DNA of 64,000 bases, taken from positions 21,517,515 through 21,581,514 of the forward strand of contig OU744726.1 of assembly GCA_916613615.1 (NCBI GenBank), written 5' to 3'. How positions within the stretch are numbered: the stretch's first letter is position 1; each line of letters starts with the position of its first letter. Positions 25,530-37,050 of the stretch are shown here, piece after piece. A program made the position numbers and the translations under genes. Under the pieces are notes generated by a model that did not search any database, was not told where the DNA came from, and saw nothing but the letters and a program-made list of their open reading frames with translations. The stretch comes from Steromphala cineraria. Its lineage: Eukaryota; Mollusca; Gastropoda; Trochida; Trochidae.

Positions 25530-25830
25530 GAGCAACCGAATTCAACCGAATTCAACCGAAAGACATTTCTGAAGTGGTTAGATATGCCCAAAGCACATCA
25601 TTAGTTCCAAGTCGGAACATGGGAGTCGTTTCAAAAGCCATGTCAACAGTGTTCCAAACAGTTGTTAGAAGGAGAAGACTGCATAACTTTGCGTGAACAA
25701 CTTTGAAGACACTTGAAGAGTAACAAGATCCATTACATGCCCAACTTGTTCCTTTTAAAGTCAAAATCTTCCACCTTGTCAAACACCAGAAATTCAATAG
25801 GCATTATTCAGGTCCCAAAAGCTGAAAGTT
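25530..25830. repeat. R island, copy 2 (long unit 1)
   Basis: Preceded by a small GAATTCAACC direct repeat. The minus frame 25552-25797 starts in one phase and continues in another relative to the R copies at 36.7 and 56.3 kb, so the frame is not preserved. Confidence 0.75.
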
Positions 25831-26525
25831 GTAAAGGAATTGGACTAAAGAAAAACGAGGTTCCATGACATTGACCCAAAGACGGTGCATGGTTATTATC
25901 TTTTCTGTCAGCCACAAAAACCTATTGAAAAGTTGGATAGTATCGAGTCTTTGGTGGAAATGTGAATATTTCTCACAGAAATAAAATTGAAGTTCATCTT
26001 TATTTCCCTGATAACACCGTCTCTTACAGTGTTTACATGTTGTTTTAATGATATCAATCATAACCTGTGCATATCAAAACAATCGAATGTATGTATGACA
26101 TAACTACATGAACAAGACATACAACATATGATATAAAATGTTGATAATGAAATGCCTTAAATCATTCACATCATAAATTAGATTCAAACAAGAGTTATTA
26201 TCGCCAAGCCTGTGAAATATGTAGGTTTGTGGGAAAGTGAGTGTGAGTGTATGAACCTCATTTACTATTATAACGAATACTACATGTGTGGTACATGTTT
26301 GTTATTTTTTATAATATCAATTTTGCCTCCCCCATTTGTTCCTTAACCTGTTTAGGCAGATGTTCATTACAAACTTCCAAGGATATACCTCAGTTAGGTA
26401 TTTATATTAATAATTGTGTACATCGTGTCACAATAGTTTTAACATAATGTATGCTTCTATTCTATCATTTTGTTATATGCTAGACATTTTTAGTTTGAGT
26501 TCTCATGTCTATCTGGGGAATGTGC

Positions 26526-26590
26526 GAGTGAGTGAGTGAGTGAGTTGGTGTTTAACGTGTTTTGAACAATATTTCAGTTATTAAACACGC
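26526..26590 (+). mobile_element. GTGAG-type SINE-like relic
   Basis: A 65-bp insertion of (GAGT)n followed by GTTTAACG..TTTTGAACAATATTTCAG. It is absent from the corresponding site in long unit 2 (near 57411, GTGCAATTAAACG uninterrupted). The sequence resembles the very common GTGAGTGAGTGAGT..ACGCC..AGCAATATTCCAGC repeat of abalone and other molluscs. No clear target duplication beyond GC. Confidence 0.55.
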
Positions 26591-29500
26591 AATTAAACGA
26601 GTTGATCAATGTGACTTTTCATTGAAAATTTGACAGGTTGAGGTCAAAAATATATTGGATTTTCTTTCTTGCTACAAAAGTAATCTATTTGAACTAATGG
26701 ATTATGCAGACATATACAAATGGTTAGACTCAACAACAACGCCTTGTTATAACGCAGCAAGGTTTTCACCTTCGTAGCGCCGAGGAATGGTTTCACTAAT
26801 CATTGATGTTGTTTTTACCGTGTGTGCATCCTTCTGTATAATTTTGTCAAAAATAAATCAAAGGATATATTACCCTCTGTATTGTTTCAAATTGGTTGTG
26901 TAATAACCACGAACTTATTACAATATATCTATAAACTTAAATATCCCCTTGATTTTCGTATGAATTAAAATCCTGAAAGGACTGTCTCTTTAATAGATAA
27001 ACAACGACTGATGAAAAAAAACTGGTGAAAAAAACGTCAATCGCTGTGTGAGTTTATTGTCTGAGATAATGGTATTTGTAGTGATTGAAATTTCAAATGA
27101 GAATATCACCAGCCTAGAAGTTGAGACATTATGTCAAAATGACTTGTACATGAATACATTTCATGGTAGAGCAAAAAAGGGAACCTTAAGATGTACACCC
27201 AGATAACTTTTATACACATGTGTTACTTGTAATTTACAGAAAATTCACAATTCTGAGCTCATACAGAACATTAAGTAGAATTTCAAATACGTATTTTATA
27301 ATGTTATAAGCTACCAACGGTTTTGTTTTGAGCAAGACAAGCCAAATTGATAGCCAATCTCTATCAGAGAAATTACCATCCTCTTTAAGCAAAGATTATT
27401 ACAAGAAAGTATGTGGTAAATTGACTGAGGAAAACAATTATAATAAATCATAACGTTGAATAGAATTATTCGTTAAAACATGCTTGATTGTCTCTCATGA
27501 TGGGATTGCCATTAAGTCTGCTTTTTGTATTAAGTATTCAATCACGATTGTGTTTAACGTCAGGAATTACTTCGTTGTGCCTTTATTAGAAGCCATGAAT
27601 GCAGACTATCATTGTTGGATTAGATGATTACACGTTCCTATTTCGAACTGAAACTACTAATAGAGTTGACAGCCAAATATCAAGCTCCAAATGGGTTGGT
27701 ATTTTACTTAGTCTTTGTTGATCTTAACTATTAATTACTGTCAGTAAATCATTTGTTCAATAAAATCATATATTAACGTAATTTAGATGATGTTGTAAAT
27801 AGAAATATAATGTTGTGTGATTAAGGCAAAATTAGCTCTATAAATAACTGTAAAAAAATATCTTATAAACACTCGAAAAAGGAGATATTGACAAAATAAG
27901 CTGTTAAATGAAAACTCCAGCTGTAGAGTATTTCTGGAGCAAATGTGTCCCTTTACAGTTTGAGGACTTTGAGTCCTGTTAGAACAAAACTTTCAGCCGC
28001 CTCGAAATATGTTTTTTTATATTTTAAATGGCTTGTTCTGTTTAATTTTTCGTATTTGTTGTCAAATCATGTTCAAACCACTTTTCACAAAATGAATACA
28101 CCCGTACCAAATATTTTATAATTGAATGGTATTTATGAAATCAGGTGGAAAGTGAAAACGATTATTTTTTTTATCCTGAATGGTTATTTCTGAACTTATT
28201 TCTTCATTAAACTCACAATTATTTTAAAAAACAAACACTTACTAATTAATTAATATGTTAAGCAAACTAGAATTGCCCTTCCTCCAAATATTGATGAATT
28301 TGATACCATGCACATTAAATGAAACAGCAAATTTCTATTTTGAAAACATAACGATTTCTGAAATAAATGAGATCTGTGCATTTCATCTGTCTTTATCAAA
28401 TAGCATGTGTGAATGTAATCGTTATTATTACCTCTGTTGTTGAAAGTGTTGCTCTTGAAGGACCTAATCTTCATTTTAATGTCCCCTACAGTAGCTTCCT
28501 GAGATCTTATCGGTGAGTCACCATTTCCATTTTGATATTGGTTTCAAGGTCTTAGGTGTTGGGTTACATCAACAATGAAAAGTCAGTTGTCGTAAAACCT
28601 AAGGAGTCCGATTATGTATCCATTGTTTTTCTGTGACTTTACGATGCAGATTGTTATTTCCTCAGACAATTCAAATTCAATATTTAATGCTAATCCGATT
28701 ATTAAACGAAGCCTTTGTAGCCAAATGCTGTAATCTCAACATGAAGATATTTAAACATGAGAACTTCTCCACTTTCATGATGTGACAGGTACTCTTGGTT
28801 TGTTAAAGATGAAGTTATGCCACTACAGTTTAAAGACAAGTACAATTATATATGGTTTAATACTATCTGGCGTTTTCTCATTACTCATTCTCATTTTATT
28901 GTTTAGAAGAGGATAAATGAATCAGCATGTGCATATGTAACAGACTTCTCACACGTTCGTAATGAATAATCAACAACAATGTTACCATTATTAACCTGTT
29001 TCATCGTGGTTATGTTATAACCATGGACCAAAAGTATAATATGTATAAATTGGAATGTCCCCCCAGAGAGCTAGAGGGGAGTTTCTGGATGACGTCACAA
29101 AAGGCTTCTAAGTCTTCTCTCTGGCAATGATGGTTTATGTGTTTACGCCGTTCATTTAAGTCATTGGTAAATTATTTATAAAGGTACTTATTTAAAAATG
29201 TAAATTATCAGAATAAAATGTGAAATATTGTTTTTGATTGGTAATGTCAAATGAAATTTTCTGTTTATTATTTTGAAGATGTATGGTAGATTAAGTAGAT
29301 TTAATTCATTTCAAATGACTCTCAGCTATCTTACTTAATTAGAGTAATTATATTTTAATTCAGTTTTGCCAATGAGTTTAGTAATGTTAATGTCTAGAAT
29401 ATTGGCTAAAACCCCTCAAAACTAAAGAGCTACAATCTAATAAAATCCACTGCCTGAAGATGGTTACAAACACAATAGTAACATATCACTCCCAGGGAAG

Positions 29501-29924
29501 AAAACTGTTCTCGAGGGAAGAAAACATGACACCTCTTTAAATCTGCTCCAAAGGGTGAAAAAACAATGCAGTGAATCGATCCATCAATCAAGTTTCTTAA
29601 TGCAAACTATGTGAATTAATTGGGATAAGGGGAGAAATTATGTTATGCAATACCCTTCTCAATATTCTATTAACCAGTATGAAAAAACATAAATATATGA
29701 TCGCTGTGTATCTGTAACAAAGACAACCTTGTGGTATTCATTACAAATATAAAACAACACTTTTCTTGTACGTTTAGTTTTAGTAAGAAACTATTAAACT
29801 CTCTCAATAAATTAACACATGTATTCACCAAAATAAAAAATAAACGGTTACACTGTCGATTTCAAAACGTGTTATTTAATTCAGCCTTTTTGGAGAGCTG
29901 ATGAAGAATTGAAGAATTTCTAGA

Positions 29925-30065
29925 TAGCACGAGACAACACTGTAAAGAATGAGCAGACAGAATACAGCCTTGCTCACTCCACTTACTCCTTAGGGGATTT
30001 TAACAACACGAAGTAGTCTTCTAAACAGTTTGGGAGTGACATGCAACTGTTTGGCGAACTTCTGT
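29925..30065. repeat. S island, copy 3
   Basis: GACAACACTGTAAAGAATGAGCAGACAGAA-type text, then CAGCCTTGC..CACTCC and CAGTTTGGGAGTGACATGC. It is the counterpart of 60540-60680 and lies directly left of the tail-like pseudo-ORF. Confidence 0.55.
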
Positions 30066-30134
30066 AATTTGATATTCTCACTGTGAAGTTCCTGCTAGTT
30101 AAATTGTTGGGAGTATTGATCATCCACATTCTTC

Positions 30135-30347
30135 TTGGTTATATCTGAGCCTGAAAACGCAGCATCGAAGGAAATGAAAGGACTCGAATACATGCAACCG
30201 GATGAAAGGACGCAGGGGTTCGTCATATATGCTCAAGGCATTTCATATGCAGAAAAAAAACCTGACACATATAGTCATGAATGAACAGCTGTCCGCAATT
30301 GAAGACATTTGTCGTGACAGATATCGTTGATACAGATTCTATTATGT
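30135..30347 (+). pseudogene. Frameshifted copy of tail-like ORF
   Basis: Counterpart of 60745-60942. It starts identically (LVISEPEN..), keeps EMKGLEYMQPDERTQGF, then loses phase at a run of eight A (seven in the other copy, near 30252) and stops soon after. A further 16-bp insertion (TGTCGTGACAGATATC) sits in GAAGACATT|GTTGATAC. Whatever the frame once encoded, this copy cannot make it without correction of the A run. A sequencing error in the homopolymer could explain the first change but not the insertion. Confidence 0.55.
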
Positions 30348-30998
30348 AGATCTGAAAGTACAATCACCCGTAGCTTTGAATTTTATAGTAGTGGTTAAAC
30401 ACTGATCCCTTCGGAAAATTATTTTCTTGCTCGAATTATTTTTCTTTGGCTTGTAAGTCTCTCTGTAACATAGACACATTGGGACGTTATCCAATGATTC
30501 GTTAATAATATCCAAATAATGTATTACCGGTCCAAATTGTATCAGGTATTTTAGTCTTATATGAAGAAGATGTTGCCAGGTTCTTTGAAAGAGTTTGCAA
30601 TATTAGACATTTTCTCTGACATATCAATATCAATTATTTTATTGGACGGGTAAAAAGACTTTCTTCTAATGTTTGGAGTTTGCCCTTCAATAGGAACTCC
30701 TTACTTTCGGTCAGATACGAGTTATATCTATAGTCTCCTTGTTTTTGGTATAGCTCAGGTTATAAGCTGTCAAATTCTTTCACATTCGTGACTAAAAGAC
30801 TGTTTTAAGAAAAAGTACCCTTTTCGATCATGTGTTAGCACACTACGACGATGTGGGCTAATATTGAGAATAATGATTCATATACAACCTGTTTCTTTCT
30901 GTAAATACATAGTTCTTGTTACAACGGATCTAGAAAATCACTTTTAAGATGTGAGCCTTTATTTTTAACATTAATATGTTTAATTATAACGGCTTTAA

Positions 30999-31256
30999 AG
31001 GGGCAGTAGCACGTCTTCAGTGGGAATATAAGGTGTTGTCAGGAAAATAAAAATAAATGGTTCCAATTGATCGATCCCCTTCACACTAAAATGGTCGTCA
31101 ATGGACTTGTGAATATCTATAATTTGTTCTCTGATTATGGATGATTGGTGTGTGTAATGAGATTGTTAACACTATTAAAATGATAATTTAGCATTAACGT
31201 ACACTATCAGTAGAAAATTTAAAATATAAAATTTTCAAAAAATGTGTGCTGCCCCT
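30999..31256 (+). mobile_element. MITE, copy 2 (internally shortened)
   Basis: 258 bp, bounded by AGGGGCAGTAGCACG and TGTGCTGCCCCT with intact TTAA on both sides (30995-30998 and 31257-31260). About 100 bp shorter than the copies at 6891 and 43644; the middle is missing. Confidence 0.9.
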
Positions 31257-32374
31257 TTAAAGGTTGACAAGAAGAAATGAGTTATAGATAAACATATAAA
31301 AAAATCTCTTTCATGGTCACCAACAGACAGAGTAAAAGTGTTGCTACCTAAATGATAAAATTTTAACTGTGTGCATAAAAATGCACTTTGGAGTGATATT
31401 TCAGTTTCGAAAAAAAGTACTCTAGCGTCACTTCATCACAGTTGCAAAATCCTTTCGATTTGTTATGCCTTTACTTGAATATAGATTGTATTACGTTTCG
31501 GTTGCATTTTTCATATACTGTGATGTGATTATAAAATCTCTCCGGAATAGATATAATTAAAGATTCTTTGTTTGCAATGAAAGGAATCATAATACTCCCA
31601 ATCAAAATTGATTTAGGTCATCTTGCGTAAGTATTTATTTGTTTTGCATTCTCCAACTAATACATTTTGTAAACACTCTTAAATCTATCATGTGTAAGTT
31701 AATAACTTAATAATGTTATTAAACACGAGATTAAAGTGCTTTTACTTGTCTATAAGTTATCCTTCTTATATACCACACTGTCACACTACCTTGCTGATGA
31801 AGCTGGAATATTGTTCAACGTGGCATTCATTGTAAAATACGAACACTATTTAATGTGTTGATGTTTTAACATGAATCAATGACTTGGTTTTTGTTCTGGT
31901 GTTGTGCAATAAAACTAATCTTTAAATGAATATTTTCGGAGCTTTTCAATTTCAAAGTGTTAGTCTTGTTCTGAATTGTTTCTAATGATATTTCTTATTG
32001 TTTTAAAGTTTGTATTGGACATCCTTATGTCTTGTTGATCACATTAATCAACTTAAACAATGAACATCTTTGTACAAGGGGTTTCATAAGAATTTACATT
32101 ATACCATCCTACTTACCAGGAGAAAGCAATATGCGCAAATGGATGTTTCCATGGAAAGATGAGCTTCGAAACATTTGAGAACACCAACTGGTCAATGGTT
32201 GGTCAACATATATTTGTGCTTCTCTGAAATACCTTACGGAAAAGGACTGCCTGAGTCATGAAAAAAGCACAGTGTTAATCATTTCAGAGGTGACAACAAA
32301 ATTTTCTATTATCTGAATTTGTTTGGTCTTAGAACTGATAACACGGTTTCTTAACATCTGAAAATGTTGGGTTG

Positions 32375-32490
32375 TAGGATAACGAAGTACATAAAGAGCA
32401 CACAGAAAACGCACTTGTCTCACTCAACTCGCTCCTAGAGACAACTTAACGACCCCTCAACAGTTCGAGTGTCCCACCAACCTGGTTACT
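32375..32490. repeat. S-like island, copy 4
   Basis: TAACGAAGTACATAAAGAGC, then CACTTGTCTCACTCAACTCGC, CTAGAGACAACTTAACG and CAGTTCGAGTGTCCCACC. Similar to 6575-6725 in order and text but more diverged. Confidence 0.45.
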
Positions 32491-33357
32491 TTATTGAGTT
32501 ACTGTCATTGCATTTTTGTTAACTTGTTTGAAAAAGGCCAAACAGCTTGCATGGTTAAAATAATATTGATTGGTGCTACAAAAGTTTGGATAGAGCTAAT
32601 GAAGCTATAGACACATGTTTTAACATCTGTATAGAATATTGACCTCGTGGTAAAAGGTTTTAGTAATCTAAAGTGAAGTTCTGTTATTGTGTCCGTTGGT
32701 TTATTTACATCTGTTGCCAGAACATGCAGAAAAAAATTAAAAGGTTGAGGCAATACTAGAGATTGAAAATACTCTTATCACCTTTCATAAACAATTTTGT
32801 TTATTGAACGAAAACATCGGTTGAAAAAATTATCATTATGTTACCTTTTATGTCGATTGAATGTTGAATTATGGTCCTAGTGGGAAATTGGCTATCACAT
32901 GCAACAACGACTTTATGACAGACAGCTGTTCATAAAACCTTAATTAAGTGCCCTTTTTGTAGTCAAAACTTGGTATTTGTAAGTTAAATATCAATGGACG
33001 TTGACCCCTGACCGTTTAATCTAAATGCATTTTGAAATCTACCTTCCGTGTGAATGGTACTTTGGAACGTTGTACATACTTATTCAAAACGTCATGTTAG
33101 TTAACAGATTGTAAGTTTATCAACTATTTCTGAAATAGATTTATGCTTGTGTTGGTAGAAATGATTAAACATTATGTTAAGGAAGTTTAAATTTTAACAA
33201 TAAAAATATTATTGCATATAAAAGGATGTCCTAAGGTATAATTTGTCCCTTCATAATAGATTAAAAATCATAAGAATAACATATGAGATGATAATCTCCT
33301 CTAAATGTCATTTCATTTTGACTTCACAAGTTAGCTATCACAATTTCTGTCTCGCAG

Positions 33358-33458
33358 AGGTAGCTCAATTCATAAAATCCTACTATAGCAGCAGAGCTTT
33401 AGCTCGAGTTACAACTGTGGGTTTTGGAGAGAACGGTTATCACCAGCCATCTGTTTAA
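33358..33458 (+). other. tRNA-like SINE head or terminal-exon-like segment
   Basis: Two readings compete. First, AGAGGTAGCTCAATTCATAAA resembles a tRNA D-arm/A box, and CTCGAGTTACAACTG about 45 bp on resembles a B box, as in tRNA-derived SINEs. Second, the segment follows an acceptor-like TTTCTGTCTCGCAG and gives an open plus frame (EVAQFIKSYYSSRALARV.. to a TAA at 33456). The twin at 63966 keeps both the AG and the frame as far as the window shows. I lean slightly to the SINE reading. Confidence 0.35.
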
Positions 33459-34877
33459 TCAGACCTGCTGCAGAATTACACAATGTCTCGTCACCAGCAC
33501 CACAGGTATCAATCAGAGACAAATCAACAATGTCCTAACAAATTGTAACATGCCTTCTCCATCTCAGGAATTACATTGTCTCTGAAGTGTCCATTGAACA
33601 AACGTTGACAATGCACATTGTTCCTCTGAAGGAAATGAAACAGCTCCAATCGATTCTGGCTTAATGAGCTCTTCAGATAATCCTTTCATTTAAACGGAAA
33701 ATGCCTGGGGTAATGAATTTCTAATAAAATCCCCAGAAACTAATTTTCACTGATTTTCATCTTTTCGTGTGCTTTACCTAATTTGCATAAATTGCTGGAT
33801 ATTGAAATTACTCTCAAATTTTCCCCTTTTGTTTATTCTTTATCTGGTAGAAGTTATCAAATGGTAAATTGAAATGATATTGGAAAGAACAGGAAAATGT
33901 AGCATTAAACCTTTTACAGGAAATTATAAATTTATTATTTGTTTTATTATCCTCCTTAATAATACACTATATGGATTGTCTTCAAACTGTTTTGATAGTG
34001 ATCCGAGTAGCTTTTTTAAAGGTAATGCAGAACTGCACTTCATCTAGTAAAGTTTGCCTATTTATATGTCAGAGATTATTAACTGAGGATAATCCATTTG
34101 GCACTTAGGTTACCATGTGTGTTTGTGAGCCTGCCTGTACATGTAACAGCTTGTGAATGGTAACATTCGTTGGACGTTGTAAATTGATAATATCACAGCA
34201 TATTATTCAAGTTCCAAGTGTTGAGCTAACACTAGGCTTCTTTTCACATTATAGCGACCTTCATAATGTGTTTCATTCTACACCTCGTGGTAATGTGGCC
34301 TATATTATAACACAAACTGTACATTGCTTACAGTGACGTGGATAATGCTGATTGAGGGACATATGCCAAACATTTTCAGCGGTGTTATGTCATGGAGAAT
34401 GTGTACTAAACACTTTCAGTTTAGTGCTTCTCGGTTCAGAAGAGGGACAATATAAATGCTAACGTAGTGGTTTATGATCGAACACCAGACAATTTATATA
34501 ATATAACTTGAGGAAATTACGGAAGTACAAAGATTTTGTGGCCGATAGTGTAAGATTTGATGCTCGCAGGTAAAATACTAACATGTAAGGTTCGCATATT
34601 AATGCCTTCTCTTGCAAAATAAAAAATTACCTACATAATAACAATTATGAATGACGATTTTATAATTAACGGACTTCAGTTGTCAGTGTGTGTTACATTA
34701 TTTATATTTTCGAATACATATATGTTTGTTTATTTCGATCAGAGTTAAAGACAGAATGCAGAGCTGCTCACAACGGTATAAATGACAATGTAAAAAGAAG
34801 ACATTTATTTAGATCAAAGGTGAACAATATTCTTCCCTTGTATACTATGATACATATCAAGACAAAAGCGCATTTGC
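33459..34877. other. Unannotated AT-rich stretch
   Basis: No repeat partner within the window and no domain-like frame was found. A 77-codon plus ORF (34688-34921) overlaps the GH10-like exon on the other strand and has no supporting features. Confidence 0.5.
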
Positions 34878-35081
34878 CTACAGATATAGGTTTACATGGA
34901 CCCTTTCTGACTTCAAAGTAAATTTCCTTTCATGGATGACAAGGCCATCCTTAATCACTGAAAGAGAATAATTTCCCTTAAAACCACGGATAGTAGTAGT
35001 TCCGGTTTGAAGAGGAAGCGTGTTGTCTGTTCGCCATTCCTTCTTCATCAGTTCTCGCCATCGCAAGCCAGCAGCATTCGG
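34878..35081 (-). CDS. Possible terminal exon of a GH10-type (xylanase-family) gene
   Basis: On the minus strand a strong acceptor (ACCTGTATTTCAG) ends at 35082. It is followed by an uninterrupted 67-codon frame starting PNAAGLRWRELMKKEW and ending ..VHVNLYL with a stop at 34878-34880. The pattern EW-R-T near the start, then IRGFKGNYSLSV, then a K-[FT]-x-L strand resembles the C-terminus of metazoan GH10 glycoside hydrolases, where an RGF-G-Y motif follows the catalytic barrel. Those enzymes cleave beta-1,4-xylan, but the catalytic glutamates would lie in upstream exons, which I could not find to the right. It may be an orphan exon left by a partial duplication. It sits in DNA unique to this unit. 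Family assignment is from pattern memory. Confidence 0.5.
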   Translation of the reverse strand, partial: PNAAGLRWRELMKKEWRTDNTLPLQTGTTTIRGFKGNYSLSVIKDGLVIHERKFTLKSERVHVNLYL

Positions 35082-35969
35082 CTGAAATACAGGTTAAATT
35101 AAAAGATAGTGTGAGTATTTATATTGTGCCTTTTCCACGTCAAAAGATATGCTCAAACATCATAACCCTATCGGAATGTACTTCCACAGCTGCTATTAAG
35201 CGCTAGTCACGACCACGTAGGTCAGTACATTCATTGCCATTATTTTCTATTGTAATATTGATGTTAAACATACAAAGACTATGAGCAAGATATTTGAGTC
35301 AGGAAAAAGAAAGTCTTGCAATACCGACTTTCGTTAATTAGATATTTGTCTTGGTGTAAAAGTCTCTCCGATGAAGTCAAGAGTAAAATCTTATATATGA
35401 TATTTTATCTTGTAAATCTAAATAAAAAATTGGAAGTCAAAGGCTCTAACAATTACGTAACCATTACCCTTCAAAACGATACACAAACAAGACGTAATAA
35501 TGCATGAAATGCTTATGGTGCTATTGAATGCATCGAAAGATGGGCGAATTTTATATGTAAGAACATATTTTGGCCTCAAATCTTCATAAAAATATATTAA
35601 AGAATGTTTGTTTTAATATTTTCATTTCTTTTAGATACATATACAGGTATAACATGTGTCATGTATCATGTTGACTTGTTCAACATTAACACAAACAAAC
35701 ATAAGTACATACCAACTGCAGTAACATTGAATGCTTATAGAGCAAAGATATAAAGTAAGTCTTGACTTGGCATTTTAATAGATTAATAAAAGTTGCCGGA
35801 TATCATGACACACGGACCAGCGTTTCATGAATTTACAGTAGTTGCAATGTAAAACGTTAGGTTGTCAACACCATAGACATAATAGTTTTATTGCGGTAAG
35901 GGTTACTTTTAGCTTCAAAAAGTGCTACTTGAATGTTGTTATCTTTAGATTAAGAATAACCTAGACAAA
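35082..35969. other. Unannotated AT-rich stretch
   Basis: No further GH10 exon, RNA gene or repeat partner was recognised, although upstream exons of the minus-strand gene would be expected on this side. Confidence 0.45.
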
Positions 35970-36055
35970 GTAAAAGACAAATTTATGGATGACAACTTCT
36001 TGTTAATTGTGGAAACAATAAACAAGAAGTTGTCATCCATAAATTTGTCTTTTAC
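35970..36055. repeat. Perfect 35-bp fold-back
   Basis: The arms 35970-36004 and 36021-36055 are exact reverse complements around a 16-base spacer (AATTGTGGAAACAATA). The arm contains AAGTTGTCATCCATAAAT, the phrase of the dispersed repeat also at 8013 and 38938. The right arm continues into ACTTCTAAATGCC, another part of that repeat; the left arm does not. It therefore looks like an inverted partial duplication of the repeat's middle. Confidence 0.95.
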
Positions 36056-36754
36056 TCGATACGCCAACTTCTAAATGCCTCTCACGAATCTCAAACTAGA
36101 CAGATATAACGTTTTGAACGTTTTGTGAACCTTACTCCTTTCATATTTTAAGTCTGTCCCATATATTAGTCACTAACGATTAATCGTATAATTTTCATAA
36201 AAGGTACACATGTTTGAATTGTTTGGTATCAGTTTGAGAGATGAGATCGTTCAATGGGAGAATTCTATAAATGATGGAGTATTGAAACAAGAATTTGCTT
36301 TGTACCAAGATGTGATGAGGAAGGCGTAATATCTATCTCTGTCCAATCGTATCCATATTATATGTCACCTTTTTATTTGTTTTTCTCGCATTTAGAGAAT
36401 ATTAACTTTTGTTTAATATCAAAAGTTTGGGAAAATGAAAAACCAAATAAATATGTTTTGTTATGAGATATACATGTATATGCGTCTTTGCGTAACGAAT
36501 CAATAGATATAATTTTGAATCATGTTTTTTCAAGAAGTGTAAATATTTGATGTTATATTGTGAAAAGTTTCTGTCTGAAAATAATTAACAACAAAACACC
36601 TTTGTTTTGACTTTTTGAAAGTTCATTGAAGAAAAGTATGTTTGTGTTTCATAGGTAATTTATGTAAACATATTAGAGTTTGAATCGAAACATTTTGAAT
36701 ACAAATGAATCACTATGACCAAATCCACTTGTTATCGATGCAATGCCTCCTTTT

Positions 36755-37050
36755 GAACATCAGGGCAACCGAATGCACCGAAAAAACTTGCTGAAGTGGT
36801 TAGATATGCCCACATTTCACCATTAGTTCCAAGTCTGAACAGAGGAGTCGTTTCAAAAGCCATGTCAACAGTGTTCCAAACAGCTGTTAGAAGGCGAAAA
36901 ACTGCACAACCTTGCGTGAACAACTTTGAAGATACTTGAAGAGTAACAGGATCCATTACATGCCCAACTTGTTCCTTTTGAGTCAAAATCTTCCACCTTG
37001 TCAAATGCCAGAAACTCAATAGGCATCATTCAGGTCTCAAAAGCTGAAAG
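36755..37050. repeat. R island, copy 3
   Basis: The minus frame 36732-37019 is open for 95 codons (..AVWNTVDMAFETTPLFR..), one of the two longest R frames. There is no recognisable domain, and the frame is broken in the copies at 17.1, 25.6 and 44.2 kb. Confidence 0.75.

Larger units (their letters stand above)
28960..33460. repeat. Long-unit-specific segment, copy 1
   Basis: Shared with about 59.66-64.0 kb and not seen in the short units. Similarity is about 80-95% by eye up to 30.35 kb, then close to 99% from 30361 (matching 60968) to 33392 (matching 64000), with a net length change of about one base over 3 kb. It holds two S-like islands, a tail-like pseudo-ORF, a MITE and, at its right edge, a tRNA-like or exon-like segment. 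Confidence 0.9.

Noticed and set aside
33358..33458. A functional tRNA gene
   Set aside because: The A- and B-box-like text is imperfect and no complete cloverleaf can be drawn; at most it is a tRNA-derived SINE head.
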